A stretch of DNA of 64,000 nucleotides from Eubacterium callanderi (GTDB taxonomy: Bacteria > Bacillota > Clostridia > Eubacteriales > Eubacteriaceae), in the NCBI RefSeq assembly GCF_900142645.1, contig NZ_FRBP01000004.1, forward strand, positions 164,041 to 228,040. The letters run 5' to 3'. Both the position numbers and the translations under genes were made by a program. The notes under the pieces are model-generated. The model had not been told where the DNA came from and searched no databases. It saw only the letters and a list, made by a program, of their open reading frames with translations. Of the stretch, positions 54,510 through 63,263 are shown one piece after another. Position 1 is the stretch's first letter. Each line of letters begins with the position of its first letter.

Positions 54510-56846
54510 GATGACGTCCACAATGTCCATACGGCGGATTTTTTTGGTTGGCCCGATGATGGACAGAAAGGTTGTGGCCAGGGACAAACCGATGATGATG
54601 ACCAGGGGCAGCCAGGGCAGGCTCCAGGCGTCGCCCCAGCGGGTGGTGATCATCTGGTCATACAGGAAAGCGTGAAGGGGAAGTCCCAGAACCGCGCCGG
54701 CTGCGCAGCCCACAAGGGCATAGGCGGCCGACTCTGAGGCCACCATCCGCACAAGCTGCCTGCCGGACATCCCCACAGCGCGCATGACGCCGTACTGGTT
54801 AATGCGGCTGGAGACGCTGATGTTCATGCTGTTGATGATATTGAAAATGGTGATCAGAGCAATGATGAACAGGAAGCCGTACACAAAGGTAGACATGGTG
54901 TAAAAGGCTGAGCGGGCCTCCTGATTGCCCTGTCTGGAATCCGCCACAGTAATGTCATAGCCTGGGGTGCCGCTGTGCGCGCTCTCCGCTGCTGCGACAA
55001 GGGCGTTGACCGTGCCCAGGGTGTCATCGCTGGCGGCTTCATTTACCTGCAGGTCGATGACCGTGTAGCCCTGGCCGCCTGTAATGCGGTCAAAGGTATC
55101 TTCTGAGCTGATGAGGATCTCGCCGTTTTCCTCTGCGTTAAAGGGCAGGGAGGAAAGCACGCCGCCCACGGTAACGGTTTTGTCACCGCCTGCGGCTGGC
55201 AGGGTAATGGTGTCGCCGGTCTTCCAGTTCTGGCGGTTGTCATAGCTGACCAGCACCGTATCAGGATTTTCCCGGACACTGTCAATGCTGCCGTCCACCA
55301 GCACCGCTTCGGACCAGTCAAACTGCTGATCTTCGTAGGAGATAAGGCTGATGGCGAGTCCGTTTTTTTCGGGCAGCGGGGCGTATTTTCTGCCAAAAGC
55401 CCGCTCGATTCCCGGAACCTCATTAAGCTTTGCGGCCAGGTCATCGGGCAGATAAAGGCCGTTTTCCTCCAGGGCGACTGTAATATCCGGTGTGCTGGGT
55501 TTCAGCGGACGCATGGCATGGGACATAAAATCAATGAACACCGTAAAAGATAAAAAGAGAATAATGCTGATGGCAAAGGAGGCGGCCATCAGAGCCATAT
55601 TCTTCCGGTTCCCAAAGGCGTGGCTGGTCCCCATGGCGATGTCCACAGGCAGGCGGCTGGTTTTTGCCGCCCGGTGCACCTTGGGCAGATTGCTTTCCAT
55701 ATTGCCGGTAACTGCGTTTAACGGGGAGACCTTTGAGGCTTTTTTGCAGGGGGACATGGCCGCCAGAAATACGGTCAGAAAACCGACGATGACACCAGCG
55801 GCCAGGCCGATGGGGCTGAGCTGAAACAGGGGCAGGTTGCCGTAAAAGGTTGGGTTGAAATGCCCCACCACGGCGCAGGAAATCCAGATGATGACCGTGC
55901 CTGCAAGCAGTCCCATTGGGATGCCCCGCAGACTGAAGCCAAGGCTCTCGCGCCGCACGTATCGGCGGACCTGTTTTTTGGAGGCGCCCAGACAGCGCAG
56001 CAGACCAAAAAACTGGGTCCGCTCCAGAATACTGATGTTAAAGCTGCTGGAAATCATGATGGTGCCTGCGATCAGTACCAGCAGAAACAGCACCAGCGCA
56101 ATGCCGTAAAGGGCATAGGCGTAAGGGTCGCCGATGACGCCGTAGAGCCCGAGAAGCCGCTGGTTTTCCTGAATCTGGCCGGGGGACAGGCCATAGGTAG
56201 TCTGGATATCCTCGATACCCGGGCGGATGTCAAGCGCGTTTTTAAACTGAAGGTAATAGACGGTCCGGGAATCCCGGTTTTCCAGACACTGTTTTATACC
56301 CGCTTCATTGAAAAAAGCAGCGTGCCGGTCTCTTGACTTAAGGGCGGAAAAATCATTGAAGGTACCGCAGATGGTAAAGGTGACCGGCGGGCCGCCCACC
56401 GCCTCGGTAGTGACGGTGTCGCCGATGCTCAGGCCAAGCGCATCAAGAAGCTGCCGGTCTACAAGGGCTTCATCCGCTGTCTGGGGAAAGTGCCCTTCGC
56501 TCACCGTAAGCCCCATCTCGGCCGACAGGGCTTCGCTGCTTCCCTGGAGCATGAGTTCCCTGCCGCCCAGCGCTGCGCTTGAAGCAGCAGTAAGCCAGCC
56601 GGAGACAGCCACGTCGGGCCGAAGGCCGATCATCTGGCCGGCGGCCTCGTCCAGGTCCTTGATGGCGATGTGAAAATTGCCGTCCTCCCGGATGGCCCGG
56701 TCGACTTCTGCCCGGATAGCCATATCGGCCATGCCGAAGATCGCGGTGACCAGGCAGACCGCAATGGTGATACAGAGCACGGTGATCCGGTTTTTCCTGC
56801 GGTGCACCCTTGCGTACTGTGAAACAAGGTCGAGGTAGCTTTTCAT
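54498..56846 (-). CDS. ABC exporter permease, FtsX/MacB type
   Basis: 782 residues. An N-terminal helix (RITVLCITIAVCLVTAIFGM), an extracytoplasmic domain of about 200 residues, three helices (about 255-370), another short helix near 425, a second outer domain, and three C-terminal helices with the FtsX pattern (IFNIINSMNISVSSRINQYG, VMRAVGMSGRQLVRM). Its start overlaps the ATPase stop by four bases. Four genes run RR-HK-ATPase-permease, so expression is probably under that two-component system. Export of a peptide or resistance to one is likely. Its last three codons and stop (N-G-E-stop) lie inside a MITE-like repeat. Confidence 0.87.
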   Translation of the reverse strand: MKSYLDLVSQYARVHRRKNRITVLCITIAVCLVTAIFGMADMAIRAEVDRAIREDGNFHIAIKDLDEAAGQMIGLRPDVAVSGWLTAASSAALGGRELMLQGSSEALSAEMGLTVSEGHFPQTADEALVDRQLLDALGLSIGDTVTTEAVGGPPVTFTICGTFNDFSALKSRDRHAAFFNEAGIKQCLENRDSRTVYYLQFKNALDIRPGIEDIQTTYGLSPGQIQENQRLLGLYGVIGDPYAYALYGIALVLFLLVLIAGTIMISSSFNISILERTQFFGLLRCLGASKKQVRRYVRRESLGFSLRGIPMGLLAGTVIIWISCAVVGHFNPTFYGNLPLFQLSPIGLAAGVIVGFLTVFLAAMSPCKKASKVSPLNAVTGNMESNLPKVHRAAKTSRLPVDIAMGTSHAFGNRKNMALMAASFAISIILFLSFTVFIDFMSHAMRPLKPSTPDITVALEENGLYLPDDLAAKLNEVPGIERAFGRKYAPLPEKNGLAISLISYEDQQFDWSEAVLVDGSIDSVRENPDTVLVSYDNRQNWKTGDTITLPAAGGDKTVTVGGVLSSLPFNAEENGEILISSEDTFDRITGGQGYTVIDLQVNEAASDDTLGTVNALVAAAESAHSGTPGYDITVADSRQGNQEARSAFYTMSTFVYGFLFIIALITIFNIINSMNISVSSRINQYGVMRAVGMSGRQLVRMVASESAAYALVGCAAGAVLGLPLHAFLYDQMITTRWGDAWSLPWLPLVIIIGLSLATTFLSIIGPTKKIRRMDIVDVINGE

Positions 56847-57526
56847 TGCAGGGCACCTCCCAGATCGGTGAGGAAACCGTCAGAAACCTGAAGCACCCGG
56901 TCGGCCTGCTGCGCGATGGCAGGGTTGTGGGTGATCATGAGAATGGTCTGACGGTAGTGCCTGGAGGTGGATTTGAGCAGAGAGATAACCTCACGGCTGT
57001 TTTTGCTGTCCAGGTTGCCCGTGGGCTCGTCGGCCAGAATGAGCATGGGCCGGGTGACTAAGGCCCTGCCGATGGCCACACGCTGCTGCTGCCCGCCGGA
57101 GAGCTGCCGCGGCAGGTGGCTTCTGCGCTCCCTTAGCCCGAGAACCTCCAGAAGCTCCTCCACATAGGCCTGATCGGGCTTTTGATAATCGAGCAGGAGG
57201 GGGAAGATGATGTTCTGCTCTACGCTCAGCTCGGGAATCAGGTTGTAGGACTGGAAGATAAAACCAATGCTGCGTCTCCGGAAGATGGTGAGCTGCTCCT
57301 CCTTCATGGAGAAGATATCCTTGCCGTCGATAAAAACCTGCCCCTTCGTCGGGGTATCCAAAGCCCCAAGGGTATTGAACAATGTGGTTTTACCAGAGCC
57401 GGATTCGCCCACAACCGCCACGAATTTGCCCTTTGTGATATTAAAGGAAACGTTTTTCAGGGCTTCTACACGGGCGTCGCCGTCCCCGTAAATTTTTGTC
57501 AGTTTTTTTACTGTGAGTAAATTCAT
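56843..57526 (-). CDS. ABC exporter ATP-binding protein (MacB/LolD type)
   Basis: 227 residues from the ATG at 57526, preceded by AAAGGTGG; an upstream in-frame ATG would extend it by an unlikely 22 residues. Walker [10 protein letters not shown], signature [15 protein letters not shown], Walker [15 protein letters not shown], switch His MITHNPAIA. The MacB/LolD type pairs with FtsX-like permeases such as the overlapping next gene. Confidence 0.93.
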   Translation of the reverse strand: MNLLTVKKLTKIYGDGDARVEALKNVSFNITKGKFVAVVGESGSGKTTLFNTLGALDTPTKGQVFIDGKDIFSMKEEQLTIFRRRSIGFIFQSYNLIPELSVEQNIIFPLLLDYQKPDQAYVEELLEVLGLRERRSHLPRQLSGGQQQRVAIGRALVTRPMLILADEPTGNLDSKNSREVISLLKSTSRHYRQTILMITHNPAIAQQADRVLQVSDGFLTDLGGALQ

Positions 57527-57595
57527 GTTGTTTACCACCTTTCTTGATCTGCTAACAGGATAACACGGGCAGCTTACGGGCAGATGTCCCAAAGC

Positions 57596-58843
57596 TTACA
57601 ATTTTGTCATCTTCAAAAAGGTCATGGTAAACAGGGCACCCTGGCCCGGGCTGCTCTCCACCGAGAGCGTGCCCTTATGAGCTTCGGTGATGGCCAGAGC
57701 CAGAGGGAGCCCCAGCCCGGCGCCCTGGGTATCCTGGGAGAAGCGGCTGCGGTAAAAGCGTTTGAAAATATGGTGGATATCCTCCGGGTGGATACCGCTG
57801 CCGTTGTCCTGGACCGTGATGCGGGTGACTGCTGCGCTCTCATCCCATCCAACTGCAATCCAGCCGCCGGTGCTGGTATGGTCAAGGGCGTTTTTTATCA
57901 GGTTGCTGACAGCCTCGGTGAGCCAGTCGGGATCGTAGAGGAGCCGGGCAGCCGGGCTTCCGGAAAAGCGCAGGGCTTTCTGTTCCCGTCTGGCCCTTGT
58001 CTCAAAGCTGTGTGACAAATCCTCCATCATCGCCTGAACAGGCCTGAGGACTGGTCTCAGGGTGATGGCGCCTGCGTCCAGACGGGTGATTTTAAGCAGG
58101 TTTTGAATCAGGGTTTCCATACGGTTCAGCGAGTCGTTTACCTTATCTGTGAAACGGGCCAGCACCTCGGGGTCGGCGCCGTCCTCCTGAAGAATTTCAT
58201 TGTACATTTTCAGGGCGGCCAGCGGTGTTTTCAGCTGATGGGAAATATCGGAGAGGGTATCCTTGAGAAAGGACTTTGCCTTTTTTTCTGTATCCAGATG
58301 GGCGGTGAGGGAGGTGGCCAGGCTGTTGATGTCCGCAAAGAGCTTATACAGGCTGCCATCCGCGTCGCTTTCCAGACGGGCGCTGGTGTTGCCGCCCATG
58401 AAGCGTTTGAGCTGAGTTTCGGCCCGGGTGATTGTGCGCTGCTGCGCGCGGAAATACAGCACACAGAGCACTGTGACACAGAGGGTGAAGAGAAGCCCGT
58501 AGGAAAACAGCGAGAGCATGCTGCTGTACCGAAAGGCCGACAGAAAGGAAAGGTAGGCGGCAGGGGTGTCCGGCGTGTAACCCGCCCGGGTGAGCAGCGC
58601 CGAACCGGCCTCGCCCTCACTGGCGGTGAGGTCCCGGGTAAAGACATCAGCGACTTCCTCGGCAGGAAGCCCCTTATCCAGCAGCGCGCCGGCCAGCTCA
58701 GTGTCTCTGGTGTAAAGAACACTTCGGGCGCTGGAGGAGAGAGAAAAGGCGATGAGCTGTCCGGCGAGCAGCAGAAAAATCGTCGCTATGCCTAAAGCTG
58801 TAAACAAGCGCCGGATATCCCGGTTGTTAAAAATTGTGCTCAT
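57596..58843 (-). CDS. Sensor histidine kinase
   Basis: 415 residues. Two membrane helices (about 13-35 and 125-150) flank an outer sensor domain of about 90 residues. HAMP-like linker, then the H-box DISHQLKTPLAALKMYNEIL, N-box NLIKNALDHTS, G1 DNGSGIHPED, G2 GAGLGLPLA. It would phosphorylate the response regulator encoded three bases upstream. The stimulus, perhaps a substrate of the ABC exporter, is unknown. Confidence 0.92.
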   Translation of the reverse strand: MSTIFNNRDIRRLFTALGIATIFLLLAGQLIAFSLSSSARSVLYTRDTELAGALLDKGLPAEEVADVFTRDLTASEGEAGSALLTRAGYTPDTPAAYLSFLSAFRYSSMLSLFSYGLLFTLCVTVLCVLYFRAQQRTITRAETQLKRFMGGNTSARLESDADGSLYKLFADINSLATSLTAHLDTEKKAKSFLKDTLSDISHQLKTPLAALKMYNEILQEDGADPEVLARFTDKVNDSLNRMETLIQNLLKITRLDAGAITLRPVLRPVQAMMEDLSHSFETRARREQKALRFSGSPAARLLYDPDWLTEAVSNLIKNALDHTSTGGWIAVGWDESAAVTRITVQDNGSGIHPEDIHHIFKRFYRSRFSQDTQGAGLGLPLALAITEAHKGTLSVESSPGQGALFTMTFLKMTKL

Positions 58844-58845
58844 GA

Positions 58846-59541
58846 TCAGTCACCAGCGCTTTCGGACTGCCATTTGTAGCCCATGCCGCGCACAGTGAGC
58901 AGCCGGGCAGGATGGTTGGGATCATCTTCGATTTTGCTGCGAAGGCGTCTTATATAAACCGAGAGGGTGTTGTCGTCCACAAAATCGCTCGGACTGTCCC
59001 AGAGGCGTTCCAGAATGGAATTCCGGCTCAGTATCATGCCGGGATTCTGTAAAAACATGATCAGCAGGCGCTGCTCCGCGGCGGTGAGCTCCAGAGACTG
59101 GCCGTTTTTAGTGGCGCTGCCTTTCATCAGATCCACCGCGATGCCGTGGCTTTCGAGGATGGGAGACCGGAGCTTTCGGGCGCGGCGCAGCAAGGCCTTT
59201 ATTCTGGAAACCAGCTCACCCAGATTAAAGGGTTTGGTGATGTAGTCATCGCCGCCGATGTCCAGACCCATGACAACATTGACCTCCTCATCCGAAGCTG
59301 TCAGAAAAATGATAGGCACCTCAGAGTGCCTGCGGACACTGCGGCAGATATCAAAGCCGGTGCCGTCGGGCAGTGTCAGATCAAGCAGAAGCAGATCAAA
59401 GGAGTCCTTTTCGAAAAGGAGAAGGGCCTCCTGCACGGTCTGGGCAACGCGGACATTAAAGCCGTTTTTGACCAGTGTATATTCGAGTCCGTCAATGAGG
59501 CTTGTGTCGTCTTCAACTAAAAGGATACGGTTTTGGATCAT
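58846..59541 (-). CDS. OmpR/PhoB-family response regulator
   Basis: 231 residues. Receiver domain (1-118) with acidic pocket VEDD, phospho-acceptor Asp54 (LLLDLTLPDG), Thr (FLTASDEE) and Lys (YITKPFNLGEL). C-terminal winged helix (about 130-228: LTAAEQRLLIMFLQN, VDDNTLSVYIRRLRSKIEDD). AGGAGG lies before ATG. The divergent region upstream holds a 20-bp-spaced direct repeat that fits an OmpR-type binding site. Confidence 0.94.
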   Translation of the reverse strand: MIQNRILLVEDDTSLIDGLEYTLVKNGFNVRVAQTVQEALLLFEKDSFDLLLLDLTLPDGTGFDICRSVRRHSEVPIIFLTASDEEVNVVMGLDIGGDDYITKPFNLGELVSRIKALLRRARKLRSPILESHGIAVDLMKGSATKNGQSLELTAAEQRLLIMFLQNPGMILSRNSILERLWDSPSDFVDDNTLSVYIRRLRSKIEDDPNHPARLLTVRGMGYKWQSESAGD

Positions 59542-59570
59542 AAAAAAACCTCCTGTACATAAGTGCTTTT

Positions 59571-59576
59571 ATTATA
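59571..59576 (-). promoter_or_regulatory. Extended -10 promoter of the response regulator operon
   Basis: On the minus strand TGC-TATAAT (-10 at 59576-59571) with no convincing -35 box. The start site would be about 20 bp before the regulator ATG. Confidence 0.5.
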
Positions 59577-59616
59577 GCACAGGAGGTCAAATGGTATTCT
59601 GAAAAGACAACATTTA

Positions 59617-59676
59617 TTTAAACGGTCGTTTTTCGGTTTAAACGGTATAGAAAGGGATGTCAAAATTAGTTATAAT
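59617..59676 (+). promoter_or_regulatory. Direct repeats TTTAAACGGT and promoter of the protease gene
   Basis: TTTAAACGGT occurs at 59617-59626 and again at 59637-59646, a 20-bp (two-turn) period. TATAAT lies at 59671-59676, and the second repeat ends just before the -35 position, which has no good box. This is the usual place for an activator such as an OmpR-type regulator. Binding by the adjacent regulator is inferred. Confidence 0.55.
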
Positions 59677-59707
59677 AATACAAAAAGTATCAGAATGGAG
59701 GAAAAAA

Positions 59708-62326
59708 GTGAAAAAGAAATCATTGCCCAAATCATGGAAAGGACGAATTACCGCAGCCATCCTGGGCGTAACCCTAAGCTTTACGGCTTTTACCGGCTCT
59801 GTTGTGCTGGCAGCGCCGGAGATTCCAGTGGATACTAGCGGTGTCGATAATTATGACGGCGGCCGCCTGCCCGCAGGGCTGGATTCATCCTATTACACTC
59901 TGCCCCAGGACACCAACGGCATCACGCCAAGGGGCGTGACGTTACCGGAGCAATACGACCTGCGGAATAAGGGGCTTGTGACCGGCACCCGGAATCAGAA
60001 CCCCTGGGGCTCCTGCTGGTCCTTTGGCAACACCTCCAGCATCGAATCCAACGCGGTGCTGAAAGGCGCTGGCAGCGCCGGCAGCCTGGACTATTCCGAG
60101 CACTATATGGCCTGGTTTACCTTCCAGCCCTACCAGGGCGAGGGGTATGAGATCGTGGAGGGCGCGGCAAATGTCCTGGACTTTGGCGGACGTCGGCAGA
60201 TGGCCACAGCGGACACCACAGCCTGGTTTGGACCGATTGATGAGACGCTGGCGCCCTATGTCAACGCCGCGGGAGAACGGGATGACAACGGTATTCCGTT
60301 GAAAACCGGTGACTGGAGCCTTCCGGAAAGCCTGCGGGATGAGGCAGAGGAGGTGCACGTGCAGAACGTGGATTACCTGCCTGAGACGGGCGTCTTTAAA
60401 GGCACAGCGGTGGATAAAGATGGTATAACCTATAAAACCGGTTACTCTTTTGACGAGGCTGCCCTAAAGGCCGTTAAAAGCGCTCTCATGGAAAACGGTG
60501 TGCTGGACGTGTCCTACTATGCGGCAAAATCACTTCCAGATCAGGATGAGAATACCACTGAAATTTTTAATACCGAAACCCATGCTCAGTACAGCCCAAG
60601 AAATGCCTCGGCCAACCATGAAGTCTCCATTGTGGGCTGGGATGATACCTATAGTGTTGATAATTTTAGCACCACGCCGCCGGGACCAGGTGCGTGGATT
60701 GTTAAAAACAGCTGGGGCAAGGGGAACGGTGGCGCAGGCTCTGTGGATGCAGAAGGCTACTTTTATATCTCTTATTATGACCAGACCGTCAGTGAGTTCA
60801 CTTCCTACCAGGTGGACGTGCCGGAAAACGGTCTGTTCAGTTATGATAATAATTATCAATATGACTTTTTAGGCTATAAGTCCTTTGTGTCCGTTCCGCC
60901 GAGCGAGGACAACAGAGGTAACAAGGTAGCCAACATCTTTACTGCGGAAAAGGATGAGGTATTAACGGCAGTGTCCGCCATTACCGTGGATACGAACAGT
61001 ACCGTTGAGGTTGAAATTTACAAGCTCGCCGATGGCGCAGACCTTTCAAACGCGGGCGAGGCGGTTTCCACAATCACTGCCCAACCCACCTACGGCGGCT
61101 ATCACACCATTGAACTGAACAAGGATGTTGAGCTAAAGGCCGGCGAACGCTTTGCCGTGGTCGAGACCATTACGGGAGATAGCGGTGGCTATCTACCGAT
61201 AGAGATGGGCTATAGCGGTGTTATTACCCAGGGCAGCGGTGGTAAAATCCAGACCATTGCCAAGATTGAACCAGGCCAGAGCTATGTTTTTTCCAAGGAA
61301 AATGGTCAGTGGATTTGGTCTGACATAGCAAATACGCCTCCAACAGTAGTCGGCGATGAAACCAGTAACTATGGCAATGCTATGATCAAAGCCTTTACCG
61401 TCGATCAGGATGACGCAGTGGCAGCGGCTCTGACCGTTGAAAGCCTTGACAGCCAGAAGCAGTCTCTGGGAAGCCAGGAGGTAACGGATTTTGCAGCCCC
61501 GGTGCTGCTGCCAGCCGGGACAGAAACTATCCGCCTGAGCGCCACAGCCCAGAACGGAACCGCCAGCCTGAGCGTGGCTGAAAATACCGAAGTTGCCAAG
61601 GAAGATTTCCAGAATACGCCCATAGTCCTCAGCCTGACCTCTGAGCCAAGGGGGAACAACGGGGCAGAGTATACCCTGAGCTTTAACATTGAGAAAGTGC
61701 TGGTATCTGAAGATGGTAGTACAACTCTAATCGACAATCAGGAGCTGCTGCCAGAGGGAACGATCTTTGATGCCAAAGCGCTGACAAAGGGCGACGCCTA
61801 CGAACAGGCAAAGAAGACATTGAAGGATGGGCATGACGCTTTTACACTTTATGAAGTTACAACGCTGGATAAGGATAACAAGCCTGTCACCCTGGCATCA
61901 GGAAAAAAACTGACCATGGAATTCAGACTGCCGGATGGTTACGAAGCGGCTAAAACCAAGATTTATACCATCGGTGATGATGGAAGTCTTAAGGATATGA
62001 ACGCCGCTGCAAAAACTCCAGAGCCCCAGGCCACTGTACTGCGTACTGCTGAGGCGGCAGAGTCCAAAACCGTGCTGAGTGTGGATACTAACGTACTCAA
62101 TGGCACCTACGCTATCGCCGTGGTTAAAAATGACACTTCTGGCGGCACAGATGAACCCCAGCAGGGCAGCGGCGGCACAGAAACCAAGTATGCAGAAGCG
62201 CCGGCTCAGCCGGGGGTTCTGACAGGCCTCACTTCCGCCGCCAATATCGTACTGCCCATTGGCATTATCGTTTTGGTGATTGTCATTGCGGGTGTTTGGA
62301 TCTATCTGCGAAGAAAAAATAAATAA
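59708..62326 (+). CDS. Surface papain-like (C1A) cysteine protease
   Basis: 872 residues from GTG 59708 (GGAGG upstream); an earlier in-frame codon would put charged residues before the signal peptide. Signal peptide to about residue 36 (VVLAAPE). Peptidase C1 domain (about 78-365) with Gln97, Cys103 (QNPWGSCWSF), His304 (ANHEVSIVGWDD) and Asn334 (KNSWGKGNGG). A lectin-like beta domain (about 375-570) and further beta-rich segments follow. C-terminal membrane helix (IVLPIGIIVLVIVIAGVWIY) and tail LRRKNK, no LPxTG. It probably degrades proteins or peptides at the cell surface. Divergent from, and probably regulated by, the two-component system. Confidence 0.88.
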   Translation: MKKKSLPKSWKGRITAAILGVTLSFTAFTGSVVLAAPEIPVDTSGVDNYDGGRLPAGLDSSYYTLPQDTNGITPRGVTLPEQYDLRNKGLVTGTRNQNPWGSCWSFGNTSSIESNAVLKGAGSAGSLDYSEHYMAWFTFQPYQGEGYEIVEGAANVLDFGGRRQMATADTTAWFGPIDETLAPYVNAAGERDDNGIPLKTGDWSLPESLRDEAEEVHVQNVDYLPETGVFKGTAVDKDGITYKTGYSFDEAALKAVKSALMENGVLDVSYYAAKSLPDQDENTTEIFNTETHAQYSPRNASANHEVSIVGWDDTYSVDNFSTTPPGPGAWIVKNSWGKGNGGAGSVDAEGYFYISYYDQTVSEFTSYQVDVPENGLFSYDNNYQYDFLGYKSFVSVPPSEDNRGNKVANIFTAEKDEVLTAVSAITVDTNSTVEVEIYKLADGADLSNAGEAVSTITAQPTYGGYHTIELNKDVELKAGERFAVVETITGDSGGYLPIEMGYSGVITQGSGGKIQTIAKIEPGQSYVFSKENGQWIWSDIANTPPTVVGDETSNYGNAMIKAFTVDQDDAVAAALTVESLDSQKQSLGSQEVTDFAAPVLLPAGTETIRLSATAQNGTASLSVAENTEVAKEDFQNTPIVLSLTSEPRGNNGAEYTLSFNIEKVLVSEDGSTTLIDNQELLPEGTIFDAKALTKGDAYEQAKKTLKDGHDAFTLYEVTTLDKDNKPVTLASGKKLTMEFRLPDGYEAAKTKIYTIGDDGSLKDMNAAAKTPEPQATVLRTAEAAESKTVLSVDTNVLNGTYAIAVVKNDTSGGTDEPQQGSGGTETKYAEAPAQPGVLTGLTSAANIVLPIGIIVLVIVIAGVWIYLRRKNK

Positions 62327-62335
62327 CGTATACTG

Positions 62336-62363
62336 AGACCTGGCTGCCTGCCGGGTCTTTTTT
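62336..62363 (+). terminator. Terminator of the protease gene
   Basis: AGACCTGG (62336-62343) pairs with CCGGGTCT (62351-62358, one G-T pair), loop of seven, followed by TTTTT. Confidence 0.85.
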
Positions 62364-62503
62364 AGTACGGAACAGAGACAAAAAGATGATAGGATACAGA
62401 TGTTGAAGTAAAGGAACAGGTGCCTTTATATGAATGAATCAAGAGAAGATGATCTGTTTTTAGAGCGTTTATCACTTCACTAATGCTTTTCAAACTACAA
62501 TTT

Positions 62504-62511
62504 GCTATAAT
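62504..62511 (+). promoter_or_regulatory. Extended -10 element before the LytTR regulator
   Basis: TTTGC-TATAAT, with TATAAT at 62506-62511, lies 32 bp before the LytTR gene. There is no good -35 box. The remaining 62364-62500 shows nothing recognisable. Confidence 0.5.
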
Positions 62512-62542
62512 AGAATCATGAGCAGAAATGGAGTGATTGTAA

Positions 62543-63259
62543 ATGAAAATTTTACTATGCGAAGATAATCCGGCAGATCTGGAAAAAGCCCGGGAACAGA
62601 TCGAGGCAGCTGCAGAAACCTACCCGGAGGAGAGCATGCTTGAAATTTGCCAAACTGCAGAAGCCTGCAGAGCTTATCTGAAAAGCGAGGTGCCGGATCT
62701 GGTTTTTATGGATATCTTTATGGCAGAGACCTCCGGCGTTGATTTGGCCCGTGAAATCCGAAGCCTGAGTACAGATGCAAAGATCGTATTTCTGACCAGC
62801 TCTAATGAGTTTGCGGCCGAATCCTACGAGGTTGGAGCCATGGATTATATCCTTAAGCCCCCGACGCAGAGTCAGGTGAAAAAAGTATTTGAAAATTATA
62901 TGAAAACCCAGAAGTCCCAGAGGCGTTATATTTTAGTCAAGCGGGGCAGAGACGAGGTTAGAATTGAGGAAGCTGGCATTCTTTATGTCAGAACCATCGG
63001 CAATGAAACCAGTATCCATACAAAAACCGGCGTCATCAGAGCCTACTATCCCTTGAGAGAAATTGAAAAGCAATTGGACGTCAGCCGTTTTCTGAAAGTC
63101 CGAAAGGGGCTGATCACCAGCATGGATTATATCGAATCCATGGAAGGTGATTATTGCGTGCTGAAAAATGGCGAGGAGTATGCCATCAGCCGGAAAAACA
63201 AGTCGGAAAACCGAAAGAAATTTTATGACTATCAGTTTTCACAGATTGAAAGGAGGTAA
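62543..63259 (+). CDS. LytTR-family response regulator (AgrA/VirR-like)
   Basis: 238 residues. Receiver (1-120) with Asp57 in DLVFMDIFMAE, LTSSNEF and the Lys in YILKPP. LytTR DNA-binding domain (about 135-235) with RYILVKRGRDEVRIEEAGIL and FLKVRKGLITSMDYIESMEG. Regulators of this type control bacteriocins, biofilm or virulence genes and work with membrane sensors like the one that follows five bases downstream. Confidence 0.92.
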   Translation: MKILLCEDNPADLEKAREQIEAAAETYPEESMLEICQTAEACRAYLKSEVPDLVFMDIFMAETSGVDLAREIRSLSTDAKIVFLTSSNEFAAESYEVGAMDYILKPPTQSQVKKVFENYMKTQKSQRRYILVKRGRDEVRIEEAGILYVRTIGNETSIHTKTGVIRAYYPLREIEKQLDVSRFLKVRKGLITSMDYIESMEGDYCVLKNGEEYAISRKNKSENRKKFYDYQFSQIERR

Positions 63260-63263
63260 AGGG

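Noticed and set aside
58103-58795. 230-codon plus-strand open frame opposite the histidine kinase gene
   Set aside because: Antisense of a clear kinase with all its boxes; no ribosome site.
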